From positions 1 through 64,000 of the forward strand of contig SVMI01000002.1 of assembly GCA_015067495.1 (NCBI GenBank): DNA of 64,000 nt. Direction: 5' to 3'. The DNA comes from Oscillospiraceae bacterium. GTDB taxonomy: Bacteria; Bacillota; Clostridia; Oscillospirales; Oscillospiraceae. Below the pieces are notes generated by a model. It was not told the DNA's origin and did not search any database. It saw only the letters and a list, made by a program, of their open reading frames with translations. Each line of letters begins with the position of its first letter. Position 1 is the first letter of the stretch. Both the position numbers and the translations under genes were made by a program. This document shows positions 1 through 9,071 of this stretch, one piece after another.

Positions 1-127
1 CGACATTTGCCCAACAAGTGGAATTGCACCACTCTAATCAATTTATCAGTTAAGCAAATCATTTGGTTGATTTGCTCCGCTAACTTGTTTTCTTTTCAGA
101 AGTTTTTCGTTAGCGAACAAGACGCAC
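1..127 (-). mobile_element. Probable 5' end of a group II intron interrupting dnaE (rest lies outside window)
   Basis: On the minus strand the DnaE reading frame is lost exactly at GAT^GTGCG (127..123), matching GUGYG. It is followed by hairpins CGCTAAC/GTTAGCG (78-84/109-115), GCAAATCA/TGATTTGC (54-61/68-75) and AGTGG/CCACT (17-21/29-33). Domain V and IEP are not in the window. Confidence 0.65.
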
Positions 128-1768
128 ATCCATCTTGAGCAGACCCAGCTGCTCGATGGTGGTCATGGTATACTGCGTAACAATGGTATCGTCGTTGCGG
201 GACAGCGGTACATAGCTGCAGACAGGATCAGCTGTAATGACAACACCGGCAGCATGGGTCGACGTATTTCGCGGCATACCCTCCAGCTTCATTGCGGTGT
301 CGATCAGCAGGTGTACCCGCTCGTCGCCGTCATACATCTCCTTCAGCTTGGGATTGACCTCAAGTGCCTCAGAAAGAGAGCGAACCGTGCCGGGAACAAG
401 CTTGGCAACAACATCTGTCTCCGCATAGGTAAAATTCAGCGCACGACCCACGTCACGGATCGCGCCGCGGGCTGCCATCGTGCCAAAGGTCGCAATCTGT
501 GCAACATGATCTGCGCCGTACTTTTCGGTGACGTACTCGATCACCTTGCCGCGGCGCTCCTGACAGAAGTCCGTATCAAAGTCTGGCATGCTGACACGTT
601 CCGGGTTGAGAAAGCGCTCGAAAATGAGCGCATATTTCATGGGATCAACTTCCGTAATGTGCATGCAATAGGCAACAATAGAGGCAGCACCTGAGCCACG
701 TCCCGGCCCAACGGGAATGCCGTTTTCCTTTGCATAACGGATGAAATCCCAGACGATCAGGTAGTAATTCACATAGCCCATGCGGCTGATGACATCGATC
801 TCATATTCCAGCCGCTGCAGATATTCTTCCGGGGGATCGTCATAGCGTTCCTCAAAGCCCTCATAGCAGAGCTTGCGGAAGTAAGTCTCATTGGTAAAGC
901 CCGCAGGGACATCAAAAGACGGCAGGTGATACTCGTTAAACACAAATTCCAGATTGCACATGTCTGCGATCCTTGCTGTGTTATCCAAAGCCTCCTGCAG
1001 ATTGGGAAACAGCTCCAGAAGCTCCTGCTCGCTCTTGAGATAGAACTCCTCGGTCTGGAACTTCATGCGGTTGGCATCATCAACGGTCTTGCCGGTCTGG
1101 ATGCACAGCAGCACGTCCTGCATCTCCGCGTCCTCACGGCGCAGATAGTGGGCATCGTTGGTGATGATCATGGGAAGACCCGTTTCACGGGCAAGACGCT
1201 GCACGCCCTGATTGACCGCCTGCTGCTCCTCAATGCCATGATCCTGCAGCTCCAGATAGAAATGCTCCGGGCCGAAGATATTTGACAGCTTCAGTGCGTA
1301 CTCCTTCGCAGCGGCATAGTTCTCCTCCATCAGGTACTGAGGAATCGCACCGGCAAGGCAGGCAGAGGTAGCGATCAAGCCTTCGTGATATTGCTCCAGA
1401 AGTGCAAGGTCAATTCTGGGTTTTCCGTAAAAACCGTTTGTAAACGCTTCCGAAACCAGCTTGCAGAGGTTTTCATAGCCGGTTCTGTCCTTGCACAGCA
1501 GCACAAGGTGGTAAGGATCATTGTCGATGCCATGTACGCGGTCTTCCATACCGCGGCGGGCAACATAGACCTCGCAGCCAATGATGGGCTTGATGCCCGC
1601 ATCCTTTGCAGCCTTGTAAAAATCGATACAGCCATACATAACACCGTGATCAGTGATCGCGATGGCGGTCTGTCCCAATTCCTTGACCCGCTCCATCATC
1701 CGATCGATGCGGCACGCACCGTCCAGGAGGCTGTATTCCGTATGAACATGTAAATGGACAAAGCTCAT
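110..1768 (-). CDS. dnaE: DNA polymerase III subunit alpha (DnaE), N-terminal part only (exon 128..1768); PHP domain and first catalytic motif present
   Basis: FVHLHVHTEYSLLDGA PHP start, SMPDFDTDF catalytic motif, GPGRGSGAAS. ORF ends LLKMD-VRLVR-stop instead of LLKMDFLGLR. Confidence 0.95.
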   Translation of the reverse strand: MSFVHLHVHTEYSLLDGACRIDRMMERVKELGQTAIAITDHGVMYGCIDFYKAAKDAGIKPIIGCEVYVARRGMEDRVHGIDNDPYHLVLLCKDRTGYENLCKLVSEAFTNGFYGKPRIDLALLEQYHEGLIATSACLAGAIPQYLMEENYAAAKEYALKLSNIFGPEHFYLELQDHGIEEQQAVNQGVQRLARETGLPMIITNDAHYLRREDAEMQDVLLCIQTGKTVDDANRMKFQTEEFYLKSEQELLELFPNLQEALDNTARIADMCNLEFVFNEYHLPSFDVPAGFTNETYFRKLCYEGFEERYDDPPEEYLQRLEYEIDVISRMGYVNYYLIVWDFIRYAKENGIPVGPGRGSGAASIVAYCMHITEVDPMKYALIFERFLNPERVSMPDFDTDFCQERRGKVIEYVTEKYGADHVAQIATFGTMAARGAIRDVGRALNFTYAETDVVAKLVPGTVRSLSEALEVNPKLKEMYDGDERVHLLIDTAMKLEGMPRNTSTHAAGVVITADPVCSYVPLSRNDDTIVTQYTMTTIEQLGLLKMDVRLVR

Positions 1769-1770
1769 CG

Positions 1771-2679
1771 TCAGACCTCCTTTGCGATTTCAACGATCTT
1801 TTTGAGTCTGTGGTTCATGGCGGGCTTGCTGATGGGCGGCTGCATCATGGCAGCCAGCTCCGTCAGAGAAGCCTCCGGGTTTTCTTCCCGGGCGACGATC
1901 GCCTGCTGAAGCTTGGCAGGCAGGTTCTCCACCACGCCACGTTCACGCAAGATTCGGATCGCAGCCAGATGCTCCTGCGCCGCTTCGACAACTTTGGAGG
2001 TATTTGCGTCGTCGCAGTTACAGCGACGGTTAACCTTGTTGTTCAGTTCCTTTTCAAGACGGGCTTCCATAATGCCCATTGCGGCAATGGGTGCGCCTAA
2101 AAAAGTCAGCACATCGGAGATCAGCTCGCTGTTCTGAATGGAAAGCACCTGAACGCCGCTGCGTTCCGCATTTTTGGGATTGAAGCCCAAGATTTCCCAC
2201 ATCAGCGCAGAGGTTTCCCGCGCAACACTATGGTGAGAGGTGATGATTTCCAGATAGTAATCCTTTGTGGGATCTTTGACACTGCCGCCGGTCAGGAATG
2301 CGCCGCGCAGAAAGGCTGCCTTGCAGCAGTCATCCTCCACCACCGGCAGATTGACGTGCAGTGCCCAAGTGCCATTGATGTCAAAGCCGTAGGCATTCAT
2401 GATCAAGGCGACCTTTTCATGGTCAGTGATCCTGAACACCAAATTGCCCTGCCCGTTCTCCTCGGGTACCTGATCAAAGGTAATGCCAAAGGCTTTGCGA
2501 AACAGTTTGGGCAACGCTGCAGCCAGTTCATGGCTTTTCGTGATGATGCGAATACCGTCAGAGCCAAAGCTGTTGCAAAAAAGCAATATTCCGAAGCATT
2601 GCGCCAATGCGCAGCACTTCTTTTGGGGAAGCACGCGGCAGATCTCTGCTTTTGCTGCCGCTGAGAATGAGATTGCCAT
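1771..2679 (-). CDS. whiA: DNA-binding protein WhiA
   Basis: Full-length WhiA-like sequence (FSAAAKAEICR..., RRCNCDDANTSKVVEAAQ, C-terminal HTH). Start chosen at MAISFS. Confidence 0.93.
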   Translation of the reverse strand: MAISFSAAAKAEICRVLPQKKCCALAQCFGILLFCNSFGSDGIRIITKSHELAAALPKLFRKAFGITFDQVPEENGQGNLVFRITDHEKVALIMNAYGFDINGTWALHVNLPVVEDDCCKAAFLRGAFLTGGSVKDPTKDYYLEIITSHHSVARETSALMWEILGFNPKNAERSGVQVLSIQNSELISDVLTFLGAPIAAMGIMEARLEKELNNKVNRRCNCDDANTSKVVEAAQEHLAAIRILRERGVVENLPAKLQQAIVAREENPEASLTELAAMMQPPISKPAMNHRLKKIVEIAKEV

Positions 2680-2701
2680 GGTCTCCCCTCTTTCGTTCAA
2701 A

Positions 2702-3613
2702 TTACCAGATACGAACCTCAGGCTCCAGTCGAATTGAGAATTGTTCGTACACCTTGTCAGATACCTGAGAAAGCAATGCCTTCACATCCGCAGCCGTTGC
2801 ACCACCCAGATTCACAGCGAAGCCGGCATGCTTTGTAGAGATGGCAGCACCGCCAACGGCAAAGCCGCGCAGACCTGCCTGATCGATCAGTGCCGCAGCG
2901 TAACCACCTACGGGTCGCTTAAATGCCGAACCCGCAGACGGAAGATCCAGCGGCTGGGACGCCGAGCGTTTCGCCATCAGCTCCTTCATTTTCCCACGGA
3001 TCTCATCAGAATCACGCTCATCAAGAGCAAAGACGGCACTGACAACGATCCCACCCTGATCTTCAAGGATGCTGTGGCGGTAGGAAAAATCCATTTCCGC
3101 GCAGGAATAGGTGCGGATCTGACCGTCACCATCCATCACATCCACTTCTGTGCAGACCTGACAGATCTCTCCGCCGTATGCACCGGCATTCATGTAGACA
3201 CCGCCGCCCACTGTACCGGGAATGCCATGGGCAAATTCCAAGCCCGAGAGACCAAGGTTGGCGGCATACACCGCGGCTCTTGTCATGGTCACGCCCGCTG
3301 CGACACGGATGTGCGTGTCATCAATGCGTTCCATTCCGTCCATGCAATCCTTCAGGCAAATGACCAGACCGCCGATCCCCTCATCCGGCGCAAGCACATT
3401 TGTACCGGCACCGAGAATACGCACACTGATACCAAACTGCTTCGCAGTGCGCAAAAGCTTCGCCAGCTCCTCCGCCGACTTGGGAAATGCCATCAGCTCT
3501 GCATTTCCGCCAATTCGAAAGGAAGTATGCGCGGACATGGGTTCCTGATAACGAAAATCAATATTCGGAAGAAATGCGGTAAATTCCCGCTGAAAATCAG
3601 TCAAATCAGCCAT
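2702..3613 (-). CDS. murB: UDP-N-acetylenolpyruvoylglucosamine reductase
   Basis: HTSFRIGGNAELM, GAGTNVLAPDEGIGGLVI, GIPGTVGGGVYMNAGAYGGEI, PSAGSAFKRP. RBS GGAGG before MADLTD. Confidence 0.95.
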   Translation of the reverse strand: MADLTDFQREFTAFLPNIDFRYQEPMSAHTSFRIGGNAELMAFPKSAEELAKLLRTAKQFGISVRILGAGTNVLAPDEGIGGLVICLKDCMDGMERIDDTHIRVAAGVTMTRAAVYAANLGLSGLEFAHGIPGTVGGGVYMNAGAYGGEICQVCTEVDVMDGDGQIRTYSCAEMDFSYRHSILEDQGGIVVSAVFALDERDSDEIRGKMKELMAKRSASQPLDLPSAGSAFKRPVGGYAAALIDQAGLRGFAVGGAAISTKHAGFAVNLGGATAADVKALLSQVSDKVYEQFSIRLEPEVRIW

Positions 3614-3755
3614 AAATGCCTCCGATCCCATATTAGATACAGTATAACACATTTGTAACTATTTTGCAATCATTGTACGCTGATTTTGTGAGAATAATTA
3701 TCGAACATCTGTTTCATATTGTAGCACAAAGCTGCAGATCTGTCAACAAAAGGAA

Positions 3756-3778
3756 ATGGGCAGCGAAACGCTGCCCAT
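3756..3778 (-). terminator. Intrinsic terminator downstream of the polyferredoxin gene
   Basis: ATGGGCAGCG-AAA-CGCTGCCCAT, followed on minus by TTTCCTTTT. Confidence 0.75.
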
Positions 3779-3792
3779 CATAAATTAAGTTC

Positions 3793-4179
3793 TTATTTCT
3801 CAACGATCTCCAAGATGTCCATGGGACAAGCCTTAACGCAGATACCGCAGGCAATGCACTTGGAAGCGGTGCTGCCTTCCTTCAGGACCATGACCTTCAT
3901 GGGGCAAACCTCAACGCACTTGCCGCAGGAAACGCAGAGCTTCTTGTTGATCATGTAAACGCCGGTCTTGGGGTTCTGGGTGATCGCCTCATGCTCACAG
4001 ACCTTTGCGCACTTGCCGCACTGGATGCAGGTCATCGGCTTTGCGCCCGCACCCTTGGCGACGATCTGGATGCAGGAATAATCGGGATGGAACTCCTTGT
4101 AGAAAGCCTTGGAGCAAGCCTGAACACATTCAAGGCAAGCCATACACTCTGTACCCTTTTTGACAACGAGCTTCTTCAT
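3793..4179 (-). CDS. Polyferredoxin-like 4Fe-4S protein with four CxxCxxCxxxC motifs
   Basis: CMACLECVQAC, CIQCGKCAKVC, CVSCGKCVEVC, CIACGICVKAC in 128 aa. Confidence 0.9.
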   Translation of the reverse strand: MKKLVVKKGTECMACLECVQACSKAFYKEFHPDYSCIQIVAKGAGAKPMTCIQCGKCAKVCEHEAITQNPKTGVYMINKKLCVSCGKCVEVCPMKVMVLKEGSTASKCIACGICVKACPMDILEIVEK

Positions 4180-4368
4180 AACTGAATATTCTCCTTTATG
4201 TAATCTATAATATGCTTATTATAATGGAACTTTACAAAAATTTCAATGATTATTTTGCGTTCCGCAAAAAATGTTAAGGGTCTTCTTTTTCAGGGGAACT
4301 TTTCCAGTCTAATTCAGGGACTTATGGCAATACTAGCGATGTAATCCGAATTTTCAGGAGGTATTACT

Positions 4369-4656
4369 ATGAAAAAGATTGCAATCATTGCATTGAGCTT
4401 CGTCCTTACTGCAGCACTCTTCTGCGGCTGCCGCCGTAACGTCGGAACAGAAACCTCTGCGCCGTCCGAGACCACGAAGCCCACCACAACGCCCACAACG
4501 GCACCCACGACCGCACCTACCACCGTCCCGACAACCGCTCCCACCACGACGCCCACCACTTCCACCAACGAAAGTGAGAAGCCCGGCGCGACCGGTGGCG
4601 AGACCGACGCGACAAACGGCGGTAAGGTCGGCAGAAACGGCAGAGTCAGACCTTAA
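4369..4656 (+). CDS. Small Thr/Pro-repeat lipoprotein
   Basis: Signal peptide with lipobox-like LFCGC; PTTTPTTAPTTAPTT repeats. Confidence 0.75.
   Translation: MKKIAIIALSFVLTAALFCGCRRNVGTETSAPSETTKPTTTPTTAPTTAPTTVPTTAPTTTPTTSTNESEKPGATGGETDATNGGKVGRNGRVRP
4480..4565 (+). repeat. Imperfect tandem repeats encoding (PTT[A/V/T])n
   Basis: Repeated cc-acc/acg-acn units within the lipoprotein ORF. Confidence 0.7.
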
Positions 4657-4657
4657 C

Positions 4658-4676
4658 AGTCAGGCTTTGCCTGACT
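4658..4676. terminator. Hairpin between convergent genes
   Basis: AGTCAGGC-TTT-GCCTGACT; no strong U-tract on either side. Confidence 0.4.
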
Positions 4677-4681
4677 ACATA

Positions 4682-5560
4682 TCAAAGGATCGTGAAGTAG
4701 CGGAGCAAATTCTTGCGAATACGGTCTGCCGCCTGTACGGCGTGAGAAACGTAATCCTCTTCCCTGCCGTCTTCTGCTTGCTTCCACGCGCCCGTGACAG
4801 ACGAACCAACAGAAACTGCAGCACCGTAGCCAAAGCGGTCGAAGGCAAAGCTGCAATATTTTGCGTTGCCGCTGGGATAGTCAATGCCGTCAACCAGCAG
4901 GAACATATGGCGATACTGTGCGCGCAATGCTCGAATACCATCCGGCGAGGTTGCACTGACAGCGGAAGCGACTGTGGAATAGCCGCATTTTGTGACGATC
5001 TGTGCGCCATAGCGATTCACAAGCTCCGCCGCAGCACCTTGAACCAGACGCTTACCAGTCAGCAGATCCTGCAGATCCGATGCGGTTTTATTGGGCGAGC
5101 GAACCGCAGCAAAAACAGCCTTCTGACCATTGGCGCAATACGGAACAAAGGGCTTGATGGCATCCGTGCCGATATAAGGACTGATCACCAGTGCATCGCA
5201 AGGATATGTGTTCGTTCCAAAAAAGGTATCAGCAGCCAGATCAGCGTTCCACGGACTCAGGATCTGCGTGCAATCCAGCACCACATAGAAGTCCAAATCC
5301 CTCGCCCGGTTCAGAAGCTCAGTCAGGATCTGCAGACCATCCTGCGACAACAGCGCAAAATCGTCAAATGAAAAACGAACACCTGCCGCATTGCCGGATA
5401 GTGCTTCCAGCAATTCGAGGCAGAATCTGCGGTACGCCCTGCACGGATTTCCTTCCTCTTTCAGTAGATATTTCGGGATCAACGTATGCTGAAAACCGAA
5501 ATCGACGATCAGCGGATTTTTCAGTTTTCTGATCTTGTCATGAAGCAGATCGATAGACAT
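4682..5560 (-). CDS. Orotidine 5'-phosphate decarboxylase-like (PyrF type 2 fold), apparently lacking the catalytic KxxD motif
   Basis: PyrF-like layout (RFCLELLEAL, LDFYVVLD, SPYIGTDAIKPF, VRSPNKTASDLQDL, SATSPDGIRALRAQ), but DCTQILSP replaces D-x-K-x-x-D-I. Confidence 0.7.
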   Translation of the reverse strand: MSIDLLHDKIRKLKNPLIVDFGFQHTLIPKYLLKEEGNPCRAYRRFCLELLEALSGNAAGVRFSFDDFALLSQDGLQILTELLNRARDLDFYVVLDCTQILSPWNADLAADTFFGTNTYPCDALVISPYIGTDAIKPFVPYCANGQKAVFAAVRSPNKTASDLQDLLTGKRLVQGAAAELVNRYGAQIVTKCGYSTVASAVSATSPDGIRALRAQYRHMFLLVDGIDYPSGNAKYCSFAFDRFGYGAAVSVGSSVTGAWKQAEDGREEDYVSHAVQAADRIRKNLLRYFTIL

Positions 5561-5701
5561 GGTATCCCCTCCTCATAATTCTGGATACAGTATAACATAC
5601 ATTGCAGCTGATTTCAAAGCATTTCCTGCAAAATGGTCAGATTTTTTCCAACGCTGTCGGGTTCTAAACGGGGCATACTATTGTCGAAGGGAGGGATTTA
5701 T

Positions 5702-5878
5702 ATGAGTATCAAAGGTTGGGCGATCGGTATGGGACTCGGTGCGGCGGCAGGCGCTGTCGCGATTATGATGTTCCCCCGTCAGAGCGCACCCAGAAGACTT
5801 GCCAACAAGGCTGCCGATGCAGTTGAGGATGCTGCGCAGCAGGTTGCATGCAAAATGACCCATAAAATGGATATGTAA
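5702..5878 (+). CDS. Small membrane-anchored protein (58 aa)
   Basis: Good RBS (GGAGGG); MSIKGWAIGMGLGAAAGAVAIMMFPRQ; amphipathic C-terminus. Confidence 0.7.
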   Translation: MSIKGWAIGMGLGAAAGAVAIMMFPRQSAPRRLANKAADAVEDAAQQVACKMTHKMDM

Positions 5879-5880
5879 GC

Positions 5881-5909
5881 AAAACCGGGAGGCTGAACCT
5901 CCCGGTTTT
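5881..5909. terminator. Bidirectional terminator
   Basis: AAAACCGGGAGG-CTGAA-CCTCCCGGTTTT. Confidence 0.9.
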
Positions 5910-5911
5910 CA

Positions 5912-8212
5912 TTATTCGGCGCGGACGACGATCACGTCGTCTTCTACGGTTGCGGAAATGGAAGAAATAGGCTTTTCAAAGGACGCAATGATCCGCTCGG
6001 AAATCGGATCCTCCAGCTCTCGCTGGATGGTACGGCGCAGATTGCGGGCACCATAGACGATGGAGAACGCCTTCTTGACCAGATATTCCTTAACCTCATC
6101 CGTATAGGTAAAGGTCAAACCACGCTCACGCAGGCAGCCTGCAAGCTCAGAAAGCATAATATCGGCGATGCCCCGGAAATGGTCTTCCGAGAGGTGGTTA
6201 AAGGTAATGATCTCATCCACCCGGTTGATAAATTCAGGTCGCAGGAACTCACGCAGAGCACCCATGGTCTTTTCTTTTACCTGATCGAGCTGTGTTCTGC
6301 CGAAGCCCAAGCCGGAAACGCGTCCTTCCGAGCCTGCGTTGGAGGTCATGACGATGATCGTATTCTCGAAATTGACCACACGACCCTGCGCATCGGTAAT
6401 GCGTCCGTCGTCCAGCACCTGCAGCAGCACATTCAGGACATCAGGATGTGCCTTCTCGATTTCGTCGAAAAGCACCACAGAATAGGGCTTCCTGCGGATC
6501 TTTTCTGTCAGCTGTCCGGCTTCGTCGTAGCCAACATAGCCGGGAGGCGAACCGATGAGCTTAGAGACCGTATGCTTCTCCATAAACTCAGACATATCCA
6601 GCCGGATCAGGCTGTCAACTGAGTCAAACATGTCATTTGCAAGGCATTTGACAAGCTCCGTCTTACCAACGCCGGTGGGTCCGACAAAGATGAAGGATAC
6701 AGGTCTCTTCTTGGGAGAAATGCCCACGCGGTGGCGGCGGATCGCCTTGGCGACGGCATCGACTGCTTCATCCTGTCCGACGATATGAGAACGAAGACGA
6801 TCTGCAAGACCGCTGATCTGCTCATATTCCTGCGCCTTGATCTTGGAGGCAGGAATCTTCGTCCACAGCTCGATAATGCGGGCAAGATTTTCGATGGTAA
6901 CAGCCGGAGGCGGAACTTGCTCCAGCTCTTCAATTTCGGCAGCGATCTTGCAAAGGCGGCTGCGGATCAGCGCAAGACGCTCATAATGTTCGTTTTCGGT
7001 GTCGTCCGTCAGCATCTGCAGCTCCAGCTCATAGTCATCCCGCTCCTTGCGAAGCTCCGCAAGACGGGAGATCTCTTTACAGCGCAGATTGACATCAGAA
7101 CAGGCTTCGTCCAACAAATCGATCGCCTTGTCGGGCAGGAAACGATCCGTAATATAGCGTTCGGAAAGCACCACACACTGACGTGCGATCTCCGGGGAGA
7201 TGGACACACCGTGGAACTCGGCGTACTTCGGGGCAATGCCCTGCATAATGGCACTGGCTTCTTCAATGGTCGGCTCTGCGACAGTCACCGGCTGGAAGCG
7301 GCGTTCAAGAGCCGCATCCTTTTCGATATGCTTGCGGTACTCGTTGAAGGTGGTTGCGCCGATGACCTGAATCTCGCCTCTGGAAAGGGCGGGCTTGAGG
7401 ATATTGGCAGCATTCATTGAGCCTTCTGCATCACCGGCACCAACAAGATTGTGAACCTCATCGATCACAAGGATGATGTTGCCGCACTCCTTGATCTCAC
7501 CGATCAGGCTCTTCATTCTGCTTTCAAACTGACCGCGGAACTGTGTACCGGCAACTAATGCCGTCAGATCCAGCAGGAAAACCTCCTTGTCACGCAGCTT
7601 GTAGGGTACGTCGCCGGCTACAATACGCTGGGCAAGACCCTCAGCAATGGCAGTTTTACCCACACCCGGCTCACCGATCAGGCAGGGATTGTTCTTCTGG
7701 CGGCGGTTTAGGATCTGGATGACACGTTCCGTTTCCACGTCACGTCCGATCACCGCATCCAGCTTTCCGGCTCTTGCACGACCTGTCAGATCCATGCAGT
7801 AGCTGTCGAGAAACTTATGCTTGCCGGAACCCTTGCGGGACTCCTCTTTTTTCTCATTTTTCTTACCATCCGGGCGTTTGGAGGGCTGCTGTTCCCCCTT
7901 GTGCGCGGGCGGATTGGAAGCACTGAACATCTGGTTGATCATCGGGAAGGTGGCAGTACGGCTGTCCATATCATCTTCATCGCCATCTGCGGGATCGATC
8001 TGACCGAACATGCTGGTCATCTCATCAGACAGCGTGTCCAGATCCTCATCGGAAAAGCCCATTTGCTTCACAGCTTCCTCGATCTGCGGGATACCCAGAC
8101 TACGGGCGCATTTGATACAAAAGCCCTCGTTCATGGTGACTCCGTTCTCTACACGTGTCACAAAAACAACGGCGATATTCTTCTTACATCTGGTGCACAA
8201 TTTCGGTTGCAC
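5912..8212 (-). CDS. clpE: ATP-dependent Clp protease ATP-binding subunit, ClpE-type with N-terminal zinc finger
   Basis: N-terminal CTRCKK...CIKCA zinc finger; two AAA+ modules ([25 protein letters not shown]); UVR-like middle region. Confidence 0.88.
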   Translation of the reverse strand: MQPKLCTRCKKNIAVVFVTRVENGVTMNEGFCIKCARSLGIPQIEEAVKQMGFSDEDLDTLSDEMTSMFGQIDPADGDEDDMDSRTATFPMINQMFSASNPPAHKGEQQPSKRPDGKKNEKKEESRKGSGKHKFLDSYCMDLTGRARAGKLDAVIGRDVETERVIQILNRRQKNNPCLIGEPGVGKTAIAEGLAQRIVAGDVPYKLRDKEVFLLDLTALVAGTQFRGQFESRMKSLIGEIKECGNIILVIDEVHNLVGAGDAEGSMNAANILKPALSRGEIQVIGATTFNEYRKHIEKDAALERRFQPVTVAEPTIEEASAIMQGIAPKYAEFHGVSISPEIARQCVVLSERYITDRFLPDKAIDLLDEACSDVNLRCKEISRLAELRKERDDYELELQMLTDDTENEHYERLALIRSRLCKIAAEIEELEQVPPPAVTIENLARIIELWTKIPASKIKAQEYEQISGLADRLRSHIVGQDEAVDAVAKAIRRHRVGISPKKRPVSFIFVGPTGVGKTELVKCLANDMFDSVDSLIRLDMSEFMEKHTVSKLIGSPPGYVGYDEAGQLTEKIRRKPYSVVLFDEIEKAHPDVLNVLLQVLDDGRITDAQGRVVNFENTIIVMTSNAGSEGRVSGLGFGRTQLDQVKEKTMGALREFLRPEFINRVDEIITFNHLSEDHFRGIADIMLSELAGCLRERGLTFTYTDEVKEYLVKKAFSIVYGARNLRRTIQRELEDPISERIIASFEKPISSISATVEDDVIVVRAE

Positions 8213-8286
8213 GACACATCACTCCTTACACAAGGAACTTATTTTCAGGCAGTATATCACAGTTTGCCCGAAAATGATAAAACAAA

Positions 8287-9063
8287 TTATGAACGTTCAG
8301 GACAGCACTCGAAAAGCTCGATACCGTCATCGTACCAAAGGTGGGTCATGTAAAGACCGCCTGCCGGAACAGTCGGACCGGCTGCGGTACGGTTGCCGGA
8401 ATTGAGGATTGCCCCGATCTCCTCCGGCTTGATCTTCCCCTCCGCCGCATAGACGACCGTACCTGCCATGGCGCGCGCCATGTTGTAAAGGAAGCCGTTT
8501 GCACAAACACGCAGACGGATCAGATCGCCATCCCGCTCCACCTTGTAGTAGTATACGGTGCGGACGGTGGATTTAACATTCGTGCCAACACTTCGTACAG
8601 CGGCAAAATCGTGAGTGCCTACAAATTGGTCTGCCGCCGCCTGCATGATCTCCTCATCCAAATGCTTCGGATAAAACCATGCGCGGTCAACGTAAAAGGG
8701 ATCTTTGACACGGGAATTATAGATCAGGTAGGTGTATTCCTTACGCGCACACGAGCCAATGGAATTAAAGCCTTCATGTACCTCAAATGCCTTGCGGACA
8801 ACGATATCCGGCGGCAAATGGGTATTCAGTGCGTAAGGCAGCCGCTCCATGGGAATGGTGGAGTCTGTACGGAAATTGGCAACATAGCATTTCGCATGCA
8901 CGCCGGCATCGGTACGCCCGCAGCCGGTGACATGGACACTCTCCCCTGTCACCATGGCGATGGCTTTTTCCATTGTTTCCTGAACTGTTGTAAGGTTCTT
9001 CTGTATCTGCCAGCCGTGATAGGCTGTACCCAGATACGTTAAAAACAGAGCAATATTGCGCAT
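8287..9063 (-). CDS. truA: tRNA pseudouridine(38-40) synthase
   Basis: YLGTAYHGWQIQ, GCGRTDAGVHAKCYVANF, RKEYTYLIYN. Confidence 0.95.
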   Translation of the reverse strand: MRNIALFLTYLGTAYHGWQIQKNLTTVQETMEKAIAMVTGESVHVTGCGRTDAGVHAKCYVANFRTDSTIPMERLPYALNTHLPPDIVVRKAFEVHEGFNSIGSCARKEYTYLIYNSRVKDPFYVDRAWFYPKHLDEEIMQAAADQFVGTHDFAAVRSVGTNVKSTVRTVYYYKVERDGDLIRLRVCANGFLYNMARAMAGTVVYAAEGKIKPEEIGAILNSGNRTAAGPTVPAGGLYMTHLWYDDGIELFECCPERS

Positions 9064-9071
9064 TATCTACC

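Noticed and set aside
4314-4568. VVGAVVGTVVGAVVG repeat ORF on the minus strand
   Set aside because: Reverse complement of the PTT-repeat lipoprotein; not a separate protein.
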